Below, in pieces: positions 1-6,090 of a DNA stretch of 10,096 nt. The position numbers and the translations under genes are program-made. This DNA comes from JBAZOY01 sp041648505. Lineage in GTDB: Bacteria; Desulfobacterota; Syntrophia; Syntrophales; CG2-30-49-12. Position 1 is the first letter of the stretch. Every line of letters begins with the position of its first letter. The DNA lies in the NCBI GenBank assembly GCA_041648505.1, contig JBAZOY010000076.1, positions 1 to 10,096 on the forward strand, read 5' to 3'. Below the pieces are notes generated by a model that ran no database searches, was not told the DNA's origin, and saw only the letters and a program-made list of their open reading frames with translations.

Positions 1-2
1 TA

Positions 3-437
3 TTGTTCCTGTTCGCCCTTTCTATTTCTCTTGTGTCTTGCATAAGCTGGATTCTGGAAAAGCCCTCCTTCGTTCTTCGCGAGATCACCCTCAGTCCCCG
101 TTCCTTCACGGAGATGACTCTTCTTCTCGGTATCGAGGTACAAAATCCTAACCGTCTTGACCTTACGCTCAAATCTTTTGAATATACCGTTTACCTTAAC
201 AACGAAGAAATCGGAAATGGCCGCTTGGAAAAGGAACTCCTGATTCCCTCATCATCAATAACACGATTAGAGGCACCTGTCGTTGCAAAGTTCAAAGACT
301 TGGGCGGAAGCCTGAAGAACATTATTACCGGGGATAATTTGCCTTACAAGATAGAGGGAAAGGCCGATGTTAAAACGGTCTTCGGAAGTCTCTATTTCCC
401 CTTATCTAAAGAGGGGCGTATTAACTTGAAAAGATAA
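3..437 (+). CDS. LEA type 2 (WHy-domain) lipoprotein, 5' end outside window
   Basis: The visible 144 residues begin inside a hydrophobic signal segment (FLFALSISLVSC). It ends in a plausible lipobox, L-V-S-C, with the lipidated Cys at about residue 13. The rest reads as one LEA14/WHy beta-sandwich, including the hallmark 'EVQNPNRLDLTLKSFEYTVYL' pattern (about residues 45-65) and a C-terminal 'PYKIEGKADVKTVFGSLYFPLSKEG' stretch. LEA type 2 proteins of bacteria are small periplasmic or envelope lipoproteins linked to stress tolerance; the exact role here is unknown. The TTG at position 3 is not a convincing start because no charged n-region precedes the hydrophobic stretch, so the true start probably lies upstream of the window. 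The gene ends with TAA and nothing follows closely on the same strand. Family assignment is confident; the function is not. Confidence 0.8.
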   Translation: MFLFALSISLVSCISWILEKPSFVLREITLSPRSFTEMTLLLGIEVQNPNRLDLTLKSFEYTVYLNNEEIGNGRLEKELLIPSSSITRLEAPVVAKFKDLGGSLKNIITGDNLPYKIEGKADVKTVFGSLYFPLSKEGRINLKR

Positions 438-520
438 TACGGGGAAATGAACCGCCCGGTTGAGCGATTTTGAAAAATCAGTAATCGAATTTCTTGTTTA
501 GTCCTTCCTGAAAGCGGGAA

Positions 521-549
521 TTGACTGATTTTGAAAATTATGCAAGATT
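521..549 (+). promoter_or_regulatory. Candidate promoter in the shared leader
   Basis: TTGACT (521-526, five of six -35 consensus bases) is followed after 17 bp by AAGATT (544-549), preceded by a TG that could act as an extended -10. The -10 match is weak (three of six). What favours it is conservation: the same arrangement with the same 17-bp spacing occurs at 4191-4219 and in the diverged leader at 3568-3596. In all three places a small ORF follows within about 115 bp. The exact promoter elements remain uncertain. Confidence 0.35.
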
Positions 550-636
550 GCAATTAATAATGATGGGCCTACTGTGGTTGCAACAGAAACCACGCTGCGA
601 GAAGATGTTTTGGGCAACAGGAAAAGGAGAGACGTA

Positions 637-750
637 ATGGGAGACAAAGGCGGCAAGAAAGATAAGGAAAAAGGTCATAAACAGAACGCCGAAAAACAGA
701 AACAAAAGTCAAAAAACAAGCTTGATAAGCAACCCAAAAGAAAGCCTTGA
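637..750 (+). CDS. Small lysine-rich basic protein (37 aa), copy 1
   Basis: The 37-codon ORF starts MGDKGGKKDKEKGHKQ and ends DKQPKRKP, followed by TGA and an adjacent TAG. It is extremely rich in Lys, Gln and Asp/Glu, has no hydrophobic core, Cys or membrane segment, and is probably disordered. A good Shine-Dalgarno (AGGAG at 625-629) lies 7 nt before the ATG. A near-identical second copy is at 4307-4420; the two differ by Ala18Thr and one silent change (codon 32). Preservation of the frame and RBS in both copies supports real coding. Short Lys-rich proteins of this look occur as hypotheticals in many bacteria. Nucleic-acid binding would fit the charge but is only a guess. Confidence 0.75.
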   Translation: MGDKGGKKDKEKGHKQNAEKQKQKSKNKLDKQPKRKP

Positions 751-975
751 TAGAAATCATGGTGCGGAGATCTGCACAACAGCTTCGCCGGCTTGAAGTG
801 TAAGGACGACGGTAACGAGCATCAAAATAAAAGTATCATATAAAGCCGCTCTTCTATCCACATTCGTCTTTCCTGGTGTTGGCCAACTCTGCCAATTATT
901 GATAGAAACCGTTAAATCATCGTCCAACATTACGGCGCGCGGTCGTTGAAAGCCATCGAAACGAGGTGTCCCGAA

Positions 976-1512
976 ATGGCGAAAAAATCCTTTCCCTTGT
1001 CCAAAGTCTATGGCCTGCTCGAGCCAGGGCCAGTCGTGATGGTCACGACCGCCCGCAATGGGCGCCCAAACATCATGACCATGTCGTGGCACGCCATGAT
1101 GGAATTTGAGCCGCCGCTAGTGGGTTGCGTCATCAGTAATCGCAACCATTCCTTCGGCCTGTTGAAGGCAACCAAAGAATGCGTCATTAACATTCCTACA
1201 GTGGAGATGGTTGAAAAGGTCGTGGGTTGTGGCAATACGTCGGGGGCGAACGTAGACAAGTTCGAGAGGTTTTGCCTCACGCCGAAGCCTGCTGCGGAAG
1301 TCGGTGCACCTCTCATCGAGGAGTGCTTTGCAAATCTCGAGTGCCGGGTGGCCGACACAAGTATGGTGTCCAAGTATTGTCTGTTTGTCGTTGAAGTCAT
1401 CAAGGCATGGATCGACCCCGCAGTGAAAAACCAGCGGACGCTTCATCATCTTGGAAGGGGAAACTTCATGGTTGCCGGTGAAAAGATCAAGCTAAAGTCA
1501 AAGATGAAATAG
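976..1512 (+). CDS. Flavin reductase family protein (FMN-binding split barrel)
   Basis: The 178-residue product has the layout of the DIM6/NTAB flavin reductase-like family. An N-terminal strand and FMN-phosphate loop are seen as TTARNGRPNIMTMSWH (residues 24-39), the loop GCGNTSGANVDKF at 84-96, and a C-terminal HHLGRGNFMVAG segment at 157-168. Such proteins bind FMN and act as NAD(P)H:flavin oxidoreductases or as flavin-binding partners in the cytoplasm; the reaction here cannot be read from sequence. I prefer ATG at 976 because GAGGTG lies at 963-968, a fitting distance upstream. A longer reading from TTG at 946 has no such site. The gene stands alone, 225 bp after the small basic protein gene, and ends 72 bp before the convergent endopeptidase gene. 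Length is typical for the family. Confidence 0.85.
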   Translation: MAKKSFPLSKVYGLLEPGPVVMVTTARNGRPNIMTMSWHAMMEFEPPLVGCVISNRNHSFGLLKATKECVINIPTVEMVEKVVGCGNTSGANVDKFERFCLTPKPAAEVGAPLIEECFANLECRVADTSMVSKYCLFVVEVIKAWIDPAVKNQRTLHHLGRGNFMVAGEKIKLKSKMK

Positions 1513-1584
1513 TGATAGGATGTCTCTCATGCCTGAAGCGCGTTGCCAAAGAAGTGCGCACATGAACGATTATACGGGACCTCT

Positions 1585-2493
1585 TCAACCGCTATGTTTT
1601 TGTCGTACCGCCCGTGAACCCTCCATCCATCGTTTGATGCGGTTGGCATCACCGCAACAGGTCAATTTGCCTTGAGCATCAAGAAGCACAATCAGCACCG
1701 GACGATTGGCCAGCTTCGACTGCATCACAAGGCAACGGCCTGCCTCATCGATAAAACCCGTCTTAGAGAGTCCGATCTGCCAGCGAGAATTCCGGATCAG
1801 GCGATTGGTGTTATGAAATTGCAGTGTACCACGGCCTGAACGGATTGTGGTTTCTTCGCGGGTGGTGTATTCACGGATAAGGGGATACTGGTAGGCTGCA
1901 TCCACCATCCGCGCCAAGTCCCGAGCAGAGGAGACGTTACCACCGGAAATCCCGGCGGGATCTTCGAAGCGGGTCTCAACGAGTCCCAGGGACCGAGCCT
2001 TGGCATTCATGGCCGCAACGAAAGTGCTGGGACCGCCCGGATACGTCCGCCCCAAAGCATGAGCGGCACGGTTTTCGGAAGCCATCAGAGCTATTAACAG
2101 GGCATCTCCACGTGTAAGACTGGTATGGACAGGCAGGTGGGAGCGGCTATGGCGAAGAGTATCCACGTCTTCAGATACAATGGTAAGCGATTCATCAAGG
2201 TCCATTTCGGCATCCAGCACTACCATGGCGGTCATGAGTTTGGTGATGGAGGCAATGGGCAGTACTGCCTCTGCCTGTTTCTGAACCAAACATTCACCTG
2301 TCCGCTGGTCCTTCACCAATGCGGAGGCGGAGTGCAGAACGAGATTCTGCGGAGCCCGGACGACCTTAACGTGAGAACTGTTTTCATGGGTAGCTGGAGT
2401 TCTCGTCGCATCTGAAAATCCTACAACCCCCGGGAGCGCCAGGATCGCTCCAGTCAGGAGGATTACCAATGCCAAGAGATATCGATGTGTCAT
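1585..2493 (-). CDS. pbpG: D-alanyl-D-alanine endopeptidase, PBP7 type (peptidase S11)
   Basis: This 302-residue penicillin-binding protein carries all three active-site motifs: SITK with nucleophile Ser82 and Lys85, SEN at 139-141, and KTG at 244-246. An N-terminal hydrophobic signal or anchor covers residues 5-25, so the enzyme acts in the periplasm. The surroundings (ASALVKDQRTGE, ENRAAHALGRTYPGG, NTNRLIRN, EAGRCLVMQ, GDANRIKRWME) fit the PBP7/PbpG branch, which cleaves D-Ala-meso-DAP cross-links in peptidoglycan, rather than the PBP5/6 carboxypeptidases. There is no C-terminal amphipathic anchor domain, as expected for PBP7. GGAG at 2501-2504 sits 7 nt upstream of the ATG. The gene is monocistronic and convergent with the flavin reductase gene. 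Confidence 0.92.
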   Translation of the reverse strand: MTHRYLLALVILLTGAILALPGVVGFSDATRTPATHENSSHVKVVRAPQNLVLHSASALVKDQRTGECLVQKQAEAVLPIASITKLMTAMVVLDAEMDLDESLTIVSEDVDTLRHSRSHLPVHTSLTRGDALLIALMASENRAAHALGRTYPGGPSTFVAAMNAKARSLGLVETRFEDPAGISGGNVSSARDLARMVDAAYQYPLIREYTTREETTIRSGRGTLQFHNTNRLIRNSRWQIGLSKTGFIDEAGRCLVMQSKLANRPVLIVLLDAQGKLTCCGDANRIKRWMEGSRAVRQKHSG

Positions 2494-2530
2494 GCTTTCT
2501 CTCCGTCACTATTTAAGATACCGATTTGCG

Positions 2531-2560
2531 ATTACATTTCATCAGGCCTTATGAAGTCAA
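2531..2560 (-). promoter_or_regulatory. Candidate sigma70-type promoter of pbpG
   Basis: On the minus strand TTGACT (2555-2560) and TGTAAT (2531-2536) are separated by 18 bp; each matches five of six consensus bases. Transcription would start near 2524 and give a leader of about 30 nt before the pbpG ATG, which fits the position of its ribosome-binding site. Confidence 0.55.
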
Positions 2561-2985
2561 AATCTGCTCCACCATGATACCCGACCGCTTATTTTCCGGG
2601 CGGTATTCGGGGGACGACGTGGTATTTGGGGTACGGTATACACAATTAAATGCAAGCAAAGCTGAATTACGTACAGTGTCAGTGTCACCGGAATGAAGAC
2701 ATTTGATGCTTCTTAATTTATATAGATCAGGCCATGAAAAAAAGGTATCTGAACGGAGCCTTTTCTTTCTGACCATTGTTAGCTGGAAGCTATCATAGAA
2801 TTATATCGCTTTCAAGTGGGGAATAAGATAAATCCTCTCCATAGCCTTAAGGCAGCCGATGACAGCGGGTGTAACTCCTAATACGGGGACTGCTGCAGCT
2901 GGAGGTGGAGCCGCGGGGAAAATACATTTCTAGGAGGGCCGCCACTTATTTTCTTTTTTTGTGTTGACATTGTGCAGCAGTCTGA
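2561..2985. other. Intergenic stretch without a convincing gene
   Basis: No ORF here has family character. It contains ATTCGGGGGAC at 2605-2615, the reverse complement of an 11-bp motif at 4537-4547, beside an imperfect palindrome (ACCGC at 2585-2589 with GCGGT at 2600-2604). A G/C-rich patch at about 2880-2920 would encode a short Gly/Ala-rich peptide (24 codons from ATG 2859) but lacks other support. The right end runs directly into the truncated DUF4143 fragment, so part of this DNA probably replaced the 5' portion of that gene. Confidence 0.5.
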
Positions 2986-3441
2986 GTTTTTTCGCTTCCA
3001 CGCTTCTATTCCAAAGTTAACAATCAGGCGGGTCACAACAAGAAAATCTACTGCACAGATAATGGGCTTGCGGTATCGACGGACTTCCGTTTCAGTGCGG
3101 ACAGGGGAACGCTCTATGAAAATCTCGTGGCCGGCGCTCTGAAAAAAGAGGAAATCGCTGGTCGTATTTCCCTGTTCTACTGGAAGAGTCCTCAAAATGA
3201 GGAAGTGGATTTTGTCATCAAAGAGGGCTTGCATGTGGTGCGATTGATTCAGGTCTGTTCGGATATTTCGAACCCGAAGACCCTGAAGAGGGAAATGCGG
3301 GCGCTGATCAAGGTCTCTCAGGAATTGCATTGCGATGAACTATTGCTGATCAATGACCGTGTCGACCGGACGGAGACGTTCAAATGGCACGATGCCGAGC
3401 GCCAGATCCGGCTGATGCCGTTGTGGCAGTGGCTTAAGTAA
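2986..3441 (+). pseudogene. Truncated DUF4143/AAA_14-type ATPase, C-terminal fragment
   Basis: Reading in one frame from just after a TGA at 2983-2985, the translation gives FSLPRFYSKVNNQAGHNKK, then KIYCTDNGLAV, RGTLYENLV, FYWKSPQNEEVDFVI and a C-terminal WQWLK. These are hallmarks of the DUF4143 C-terminal domain (PD-(D/E)XK-like fold) of the AAA_14/DUF4143 ATP-binding family, which is normally about 380-450 residues. Only about 150 residues remain. The N-terminal AAA ATPase half, with Walker A and B, is missing, and no ribosome-binding site precedes the fragment. An internal GTG at 3127 could start a 104-residue product, but this would cut the domain in half. I take it as a relic of a chromosomal mobile-type gene of unclear role, sometimes discussed as toxin-antitoxin-like. 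Confidence 0.8.
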
Positions 3442-3551
3442 AAAGGGAAAGAGCCCAATTAAGCGTACCACCCGCTTAGTATGCCATAACCTCTGGACAA
3501 ATATAAATTTGGGAAGCGGCAATTTATCCCAGTGAGGCAGGTAAGAGTAAT

Positions 3552-3625
3552 TTCCTGATATCGATGATTGACTGATTTTGAAAGGTATGCAAGATTACAA
3601 ATATTAATAGTTGATATACTGTGGT
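3552..3625 (+). repeat. Diverged third copy of the cassette leader
   Basis: This aligns with 506-577 and 4176-4247. TTCCTGA, then eight variable bases, then a 17-base block ATTGACTGATTTTGAAA (3567-3583), then TATGCAAGATT, CAA, TTAATA and finally ACTGTGGT are shared in the same order. Conservation ends before the hairpin and ribosome-binding site of the full cassette, and a different small ORF follows. The selective retention of this part suggests it is the functional (promoter or leader) half of the cassette. Confidence 0.75.
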
Positions 3626-3657
3626 AACGCTGAAATTAACAAAATGTGATAGTGATC

Positions 3658-3804
3658 ATGAATACAGATCAGGAATGGGAAGAATACAGAGGAGAGAATA
3701 GAGGCTCTTTCATCTGTCCGGAATGTGCACCAGATATAAAAACTTCATCTACATATCGACCGTGCCGCCTGACAAAGATGAATGATCGCTTTTGTTTTGT
3801 ATGA
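3658..3804 (+). CDS. Possible 48-aa Cys-containing small protein
   Basis: The ORF starts MNTDQEWEEYRGENRG and continues FICPECAPDIKTSS, with Cys at 20, 23, 36 and 46. A CPxC-type knuckle plus two further Cys could bind a metal, but no known family was recognised. It lies 62 bp after the -10-like element of the third leader copy, the position small ORFs take in the other copies. The ribosome-binding site is poor (only TGATAGTGA before the ATG). Its stop (TGA 3802-3804) is four bases before the ATG of the next small gene, which would allow translational coupling. It may also be a decayed remnant of a longer zinc-ribbon protein. Confidence 0.35.
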   Translation: MNTDQEWEEYRGENRGSFICPECAPDIKTSSTYRPCRLTKMNDRFCFV

Positions 3805-3808
3805 CACT

Positions 3809-3973
3809 ATGTCGCGAAAATCGATAATTATGTTTGGAATGGTCATAGGTTCCATGGCAGGAGGGTATGTACCCGTGCTAATGGGCGCTGATACATTTTC
3901 ATGGACTTCACTGCTTGGAAGTACTGCCGGTGGAATACTTGGCATATGGCTTGCTTGCAAACTTTCACCCTAA
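3809..3973 (+). CDS. Small two-segment membrane protein (54 aa)
   Basis: The product begins MSRKSIIMFGMVIGSMAGG and has two hydrophobic segments, about residues 5-23 and 33-50. They are joined by a short GADTFSW turn, and the protein ends in CKLSP. Both segments are rich in Gly with small-residue spacing (GMVIGSMAGG, GSTAGGILGIW), suitable for close helix packing. Short proteins of this pattern are widespread hypotheticals with no known role that I can name. I prefer ATG 3809 over ATG 3782 because MSRK gives the usual positively charged start and follows the stop of the upstream ORF by four bases. Neither start has a strong ribosome-binding site. Confidence 0.6.
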   Translation: MSRKSIIMFGMVIGSMAGGYVPVLMGADTFSWTSLLGSTAGGILGIWLACKLSP

Positions 3974-4174
3974 GGCGACCTATCAACCCCATAAAGCGGG
4001 CCAGCGTTTTAAAGGTTCCGAGGTGTAATCGCAGATAGGATGGCTATACTCGATTTCCACCGGGAATCGTTAATTTCGACCTTTAAGTGGTTCTGTGGAC
4101 TTGTAGGAGAACAGAGCGATTTACAGAATGACCACTTGTGAAAAATCTTCAGGCGGGGCTTTTTTATTGAAACT
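3974..4174. other. Intergenic DNA with an interrupted inverted repeat
   Basis: No gene is supported. AAGTGGTTCTGT (4085-4096) can pair with ACAGAATGACCACTT (4123-4137), giving 12 bp interrupted by a 3-nt bulge around a 26-nt loop. TTAAAGGT at 4008-4015 also has a reverse complement at 4079-4086. A GGCGGGGC followed by six T (about 4153-4166) looks like the 3' half of an intrinsic terminator, but its 5' arm is not present nearby. Confidence 0.4.
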
Positions 4175-4498
4175 TTCCTGAAAGCGGGAATTGACTGATT
4201 TTGAAAATTATGCAAGATTGCAATTAATAATGATGGGCCTAGTGTGGTTGCAACAGAAACCACGCTGCGAGAAGATGTTTTGGACAACAGGAAAAGGAGA
4301 GACGTAATGGGAGACAAAGGCGGCAAGAAAGATAAGGAAAAAGGTCATAAACAGAACACCGAAAAACAGAAACAAAAGTCAAAAAACAAGCTTGATAAGC
4401 AGCCCAAAAGAAAGCCTTGATAGAAATCAGGGGGCGGAGATCTGCACAACAGCTTCGCCGGCTTGAAGTGTAAGGACGACGGTAACGAGCATCAAAAT
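4175..4498 (+). repeat. 324-bp duplicated cassette, copy 2
   Basis: Second copy of the cassette at 505-828 in the same orientation. Only six substitutions separate the copies; four lie outside the coding region, one is silent and one changes an amino acid. Identity ends at 4498, where the sequence passes into the palindromic and tandem-repeat region before the phosphoglycerate kinase gene. Confidence 0.95.
4307..4420 (+). CDS. Small lysine-rich basic protein (37 aa), copy 2
   Basis: Same protein as that at 637-750 except Thr for Ala at residue 18. The ribosome-binding site (AGGAG, 4295-4299) and the tandem TGA-TAG ending are retained. There is no frameshift or stop, so both copies appear expressible. 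The leader hairpin (GTGGTT/AACCAC) is unchanged in this copy. Confidence 0.75.
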   Translation: MGDKGGKKDKEKGHKQNTEKQKQKSKNKLDKQPKRKP

Positions 4499-4506
4499 GG
4501 AGGTTA

Positions 4507-4584
4507 TCGGGGGTCGATGACAACAATTGGTATTGTGTCCCCCGAATTATGCCCCGAATTATGCACGAATTATGCCTACTTATG
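4507..4584. repeat. REP-like palindrome plus 12-bp tandem repeats
   Basis: TCGGGGG (4507-4513) pairs with CCCCCGA (4539-4545), with an inner ACAAT/ATTGT stem around TGGT. From 4540, CCCCGAATTATG occurs twice in tandem (4540-4551, 4552-4563), followed by CACGAATTATG and a weaker CCTACTTATG. The TATTGTGTCCCCCGAAT core resembles intergenic repeats I associate with REP/RAYT (Y1 transposase-like) systems. No RAYT gene is in the window, so that link is an inference. Confidence 0.5.
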
Positions 4585-4679
4585 TGGCGGTCAATTTTTT
4601 TCTGTGAATTTGACGGCCCGCGGACGAGATCTGAAAAATCCTTACTGTCGATCTAAATCGTCAGGGAAAGGGGAATGCC

Positions 4680-5984
4680 ATGGAACCACAACTTGATCCC
4701 AAACTTCCACTTTTACAGGATGCCGACGTAGAAAATAAAATAGTCCTCCTGCGTGTTGACCATAATGTGGTTAAAAAAGGAATTATTGAAGACCCATTCA
4801 GAATAGATCAAACCATTGGAACCATCTTTAGCATCGTTGAGAGGGGCGGCAGACCGATTATCATGACACATATCGGAAGGCCACGAGACAAAGCGGGTAA
4901 AATTAAAACAGATAAATCCACTTCAGTTGATCCCATTGCGGAATATCTGGAGCGCAAACTTCATACAAAGATATACTGCCCGACGTTCAGGCCGGAAGGT
5001 GATGAAGGCATAAAAAGCATCGACACATCGATAAATCTTGCCGTAAAAAATCTGAAAGAAAAAAGGATCGGCGCCATATACCTTCCGAATACGAGATGGT
5101 TCCAAGGAGAAGAGTCAAAAACGGAGGACAGTGACGCCTTCGCACGTCAGCTGGCGGGTCTGGCCGACGTCTTTGTCAACGATGCTTTCGGATCCTGGCA
5201 GCCTCACGCCTCCACATATCACATAACGAAGTACCTCCCGTCATTTGCGGGATATCTCATGCAAAAGGAGTTACAGAATCTTTCGCAGGTTCTGCAGCCC
5301 GAAAGGCCGTTCATCTCCGTCGTGGCAGGTTCAAAATATAATACAAAGATCGGTCCCCTTAACGAAATCTATAAGAAAGTTGATAAATTGATCCTCGGCG
5401 GGATAATTTATAATACCTACCTCTGCGCAAAATATGATGTATCGATCAGCGGTATTGAACAGGAAGATATCGAAGCTGCCGGGAATCTCATTGAGATGGA
5501 CAAGAAACATCATAAGATACTGGAACTTCCGTATGTGTATGAATCGGATACCATGGAAGGAAAGATTGAGGGGAAATACAGGATCAGGTCGATAAAGGAA
5601 TTCAATAAAGGTGCGAAGCTTCCTTATATTCTTGATATTGCAAAAGAATCGTTCGAAGACCCGGAGGTATCAGATACTCTGAACTCAGCAAAAACCATTT
5701 TTGTTAATGCTGTTATGGGATATACGCCGCACTTTACCGAAGGTTCGGCAGCCCTGGACAGCAAAATCGACCATAACGCAGAAGCTATCAAACTCTATGG
5801 CGGCGGCGACACACTTCAGGAATTCAAGAATCTGTGTCCCGGGCTGTATCTCTCAACCCTTGATAACTCAAAATATTACTTTTTCACCGGCGGCGGAACG
5901 GTTCTGAAAGCAATCGAGGAAGGCACACCATACGGTCTTGAACCAGTGAAGGCTCTGATAGAAAACGGCGGGAAAGCGCCCTGA
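4680..5984 (+). CDS. pgk: Divergent phosphoglycerate kinase
   Basis: This 434-residue protein follows the phosphoglycerate kinase order throughout (1,3-bisphosphoglycerate + ADP giving 3-phosphoglycerate + ATP). LLRVDHNV (Asp27, Asn29), FRID (Arg41), THIGRPR (His64, Arg67), NTRWFQGEE (Arg139) and VFVNDAFG (164-171) form the N-domain substrate basin. VVAGSKYNTKI (Lys219, Lys223), YILDIA, YGGGDT (373-378) and FTGGGTVLKAIEEG (402-415) form the nucleotide domain. It departs from typical enzymes in two places. The AHRAHAS segment reads GSWQPHAS, losing the usual Arg and one residue, and the GPMGVFE loop reads NAVMGYTPHF. It is therefore a distant paralogue; catalysis is likely but unproven. AAGGGGA (4668-4674) precedes the ATG. 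No other glycolytic gene is adjacent. Confidence 0.85.
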   Translation: MEPQLDPKLPLLQDADVENKIVLLRVDHNVVKKGIIEDPFRIDQTIGTIFSIVERGGRPIIMTHIGRPRDKAGKIKTDKSTSVDPIAEYLERKLHTKIYCPTFRPEGDEGIKSIDTSINLAVKNLKEKRIGAIYLPNTRWFQGEESKTEDSDAFARQLAGLADVFVNDAFGSWQPHASTYHITKYLPSFAGYLMQKELQNLSQVLQPERPFISVVAGSKYNTKIGPLNEIYKKVDKLILGGIIYNTYLCAKYDVSISGIEQEDIEAAGNLIEMDKKHHKILELPYVYESDTMEGKIEGKYRIRSIKEFNKGAKLPYILDIAKESFEDPEVSDTLNSAKTIFVNAVMGYTPHFTEGSAALDSKIDHNAEAIKLYGGGDTLQEFKNLCPGLYLSTLDNSKYYFFTGGGTVLKAIEEGTPYGLEPVKALIENGGKAP

Positions 5985-5992
5985 AGGGATAA

Positions 5993-6012
5993 TGCCCGGC
6001 CCGGCAGTTTTT
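5993..6012 (+). terminator. Weak candidate intrinsic terminator after pgk
   Basis: TGCC (5993-5996) can pair with GGCA (6003-6006) across a six-base G/C loop, followed by five T (6008-6012). The stem is short, so termination may be partial and the following gene could still be read from the pgk transcript. Confidence 0.3.
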
Positions 6013-6090
6013 CGTTCTGTGACCCAAAATACATGGGAAGATAAATAGGTGGCTTTTCCCGGTCAGATCAATAAATCAATGGAGGATGCT

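Larger units (their letters stand above)
505..828 (+). repeat. 324-bp duplicated cassette, copy 1
   Basis: This segment matches 4175-4498 base for base without gaps (constant offset 3670), with six substitutions seen at 572, 614, 688, 732, 760 and 763, about 98% identity. It contains a leader, a small hairpin (GTGGTT at 574-579 with AACCAC at 588-593), a ribosome-binding site, the 37-codon lysine-rich gene, and about 78 bp downstream. Similarity stops abruptly at both ends. I see no terminal inverted repeats or transposase, so the mechanism of duplication is not evident. Confidence 0.95.

Noticed and set aside
574..593. Leader hairpin as a riboswitch
   Set aside because: Only a 6-bp stem with an 8-base loop; too simple for any known riboswitch, so it is noted only within the cassette.
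757..1092. 111-aa minus-strand ORF across the flavin reductase start
   Set aside because: It overlaps the well-supported FMN protein, has no RBS and no family character; only its C-terminal hydrophobic stretch inside the repeat was kept as a minor finding.
2549..2776. 75-aa minus-strand ORF upstream of pbpG
   Set aside because: Composition is not protein-like, no RBS was seen, and it covers the pbpG promoter.
3460..3478. TAAGCG/CGCTTA hairpin after the DUF4143 relic as a terminator
   Set aside because: The 6-bp stem is not followed by a T-run on either strand.
4009..4326. 105-aa minus-strand ORF in the gap before cassette copy 2
   Set aside because: It crosses the repeat boundary and runs antisense into the basic-protein gene; Ser/Pro/Leu-rich shadow with no motif.
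4540..4584. Possible CRISPR-like short repeats
   Set aside because: The 12-bp units are directly adjacent with no spacers and decay within four copies.
4463..4696. 77-aa plus-strand ORF ending in pgk
   Set aside because: It is built from the end of the repeat and the 12-bp tandem repeats, lacks an RBS and overlaps the pgk start.
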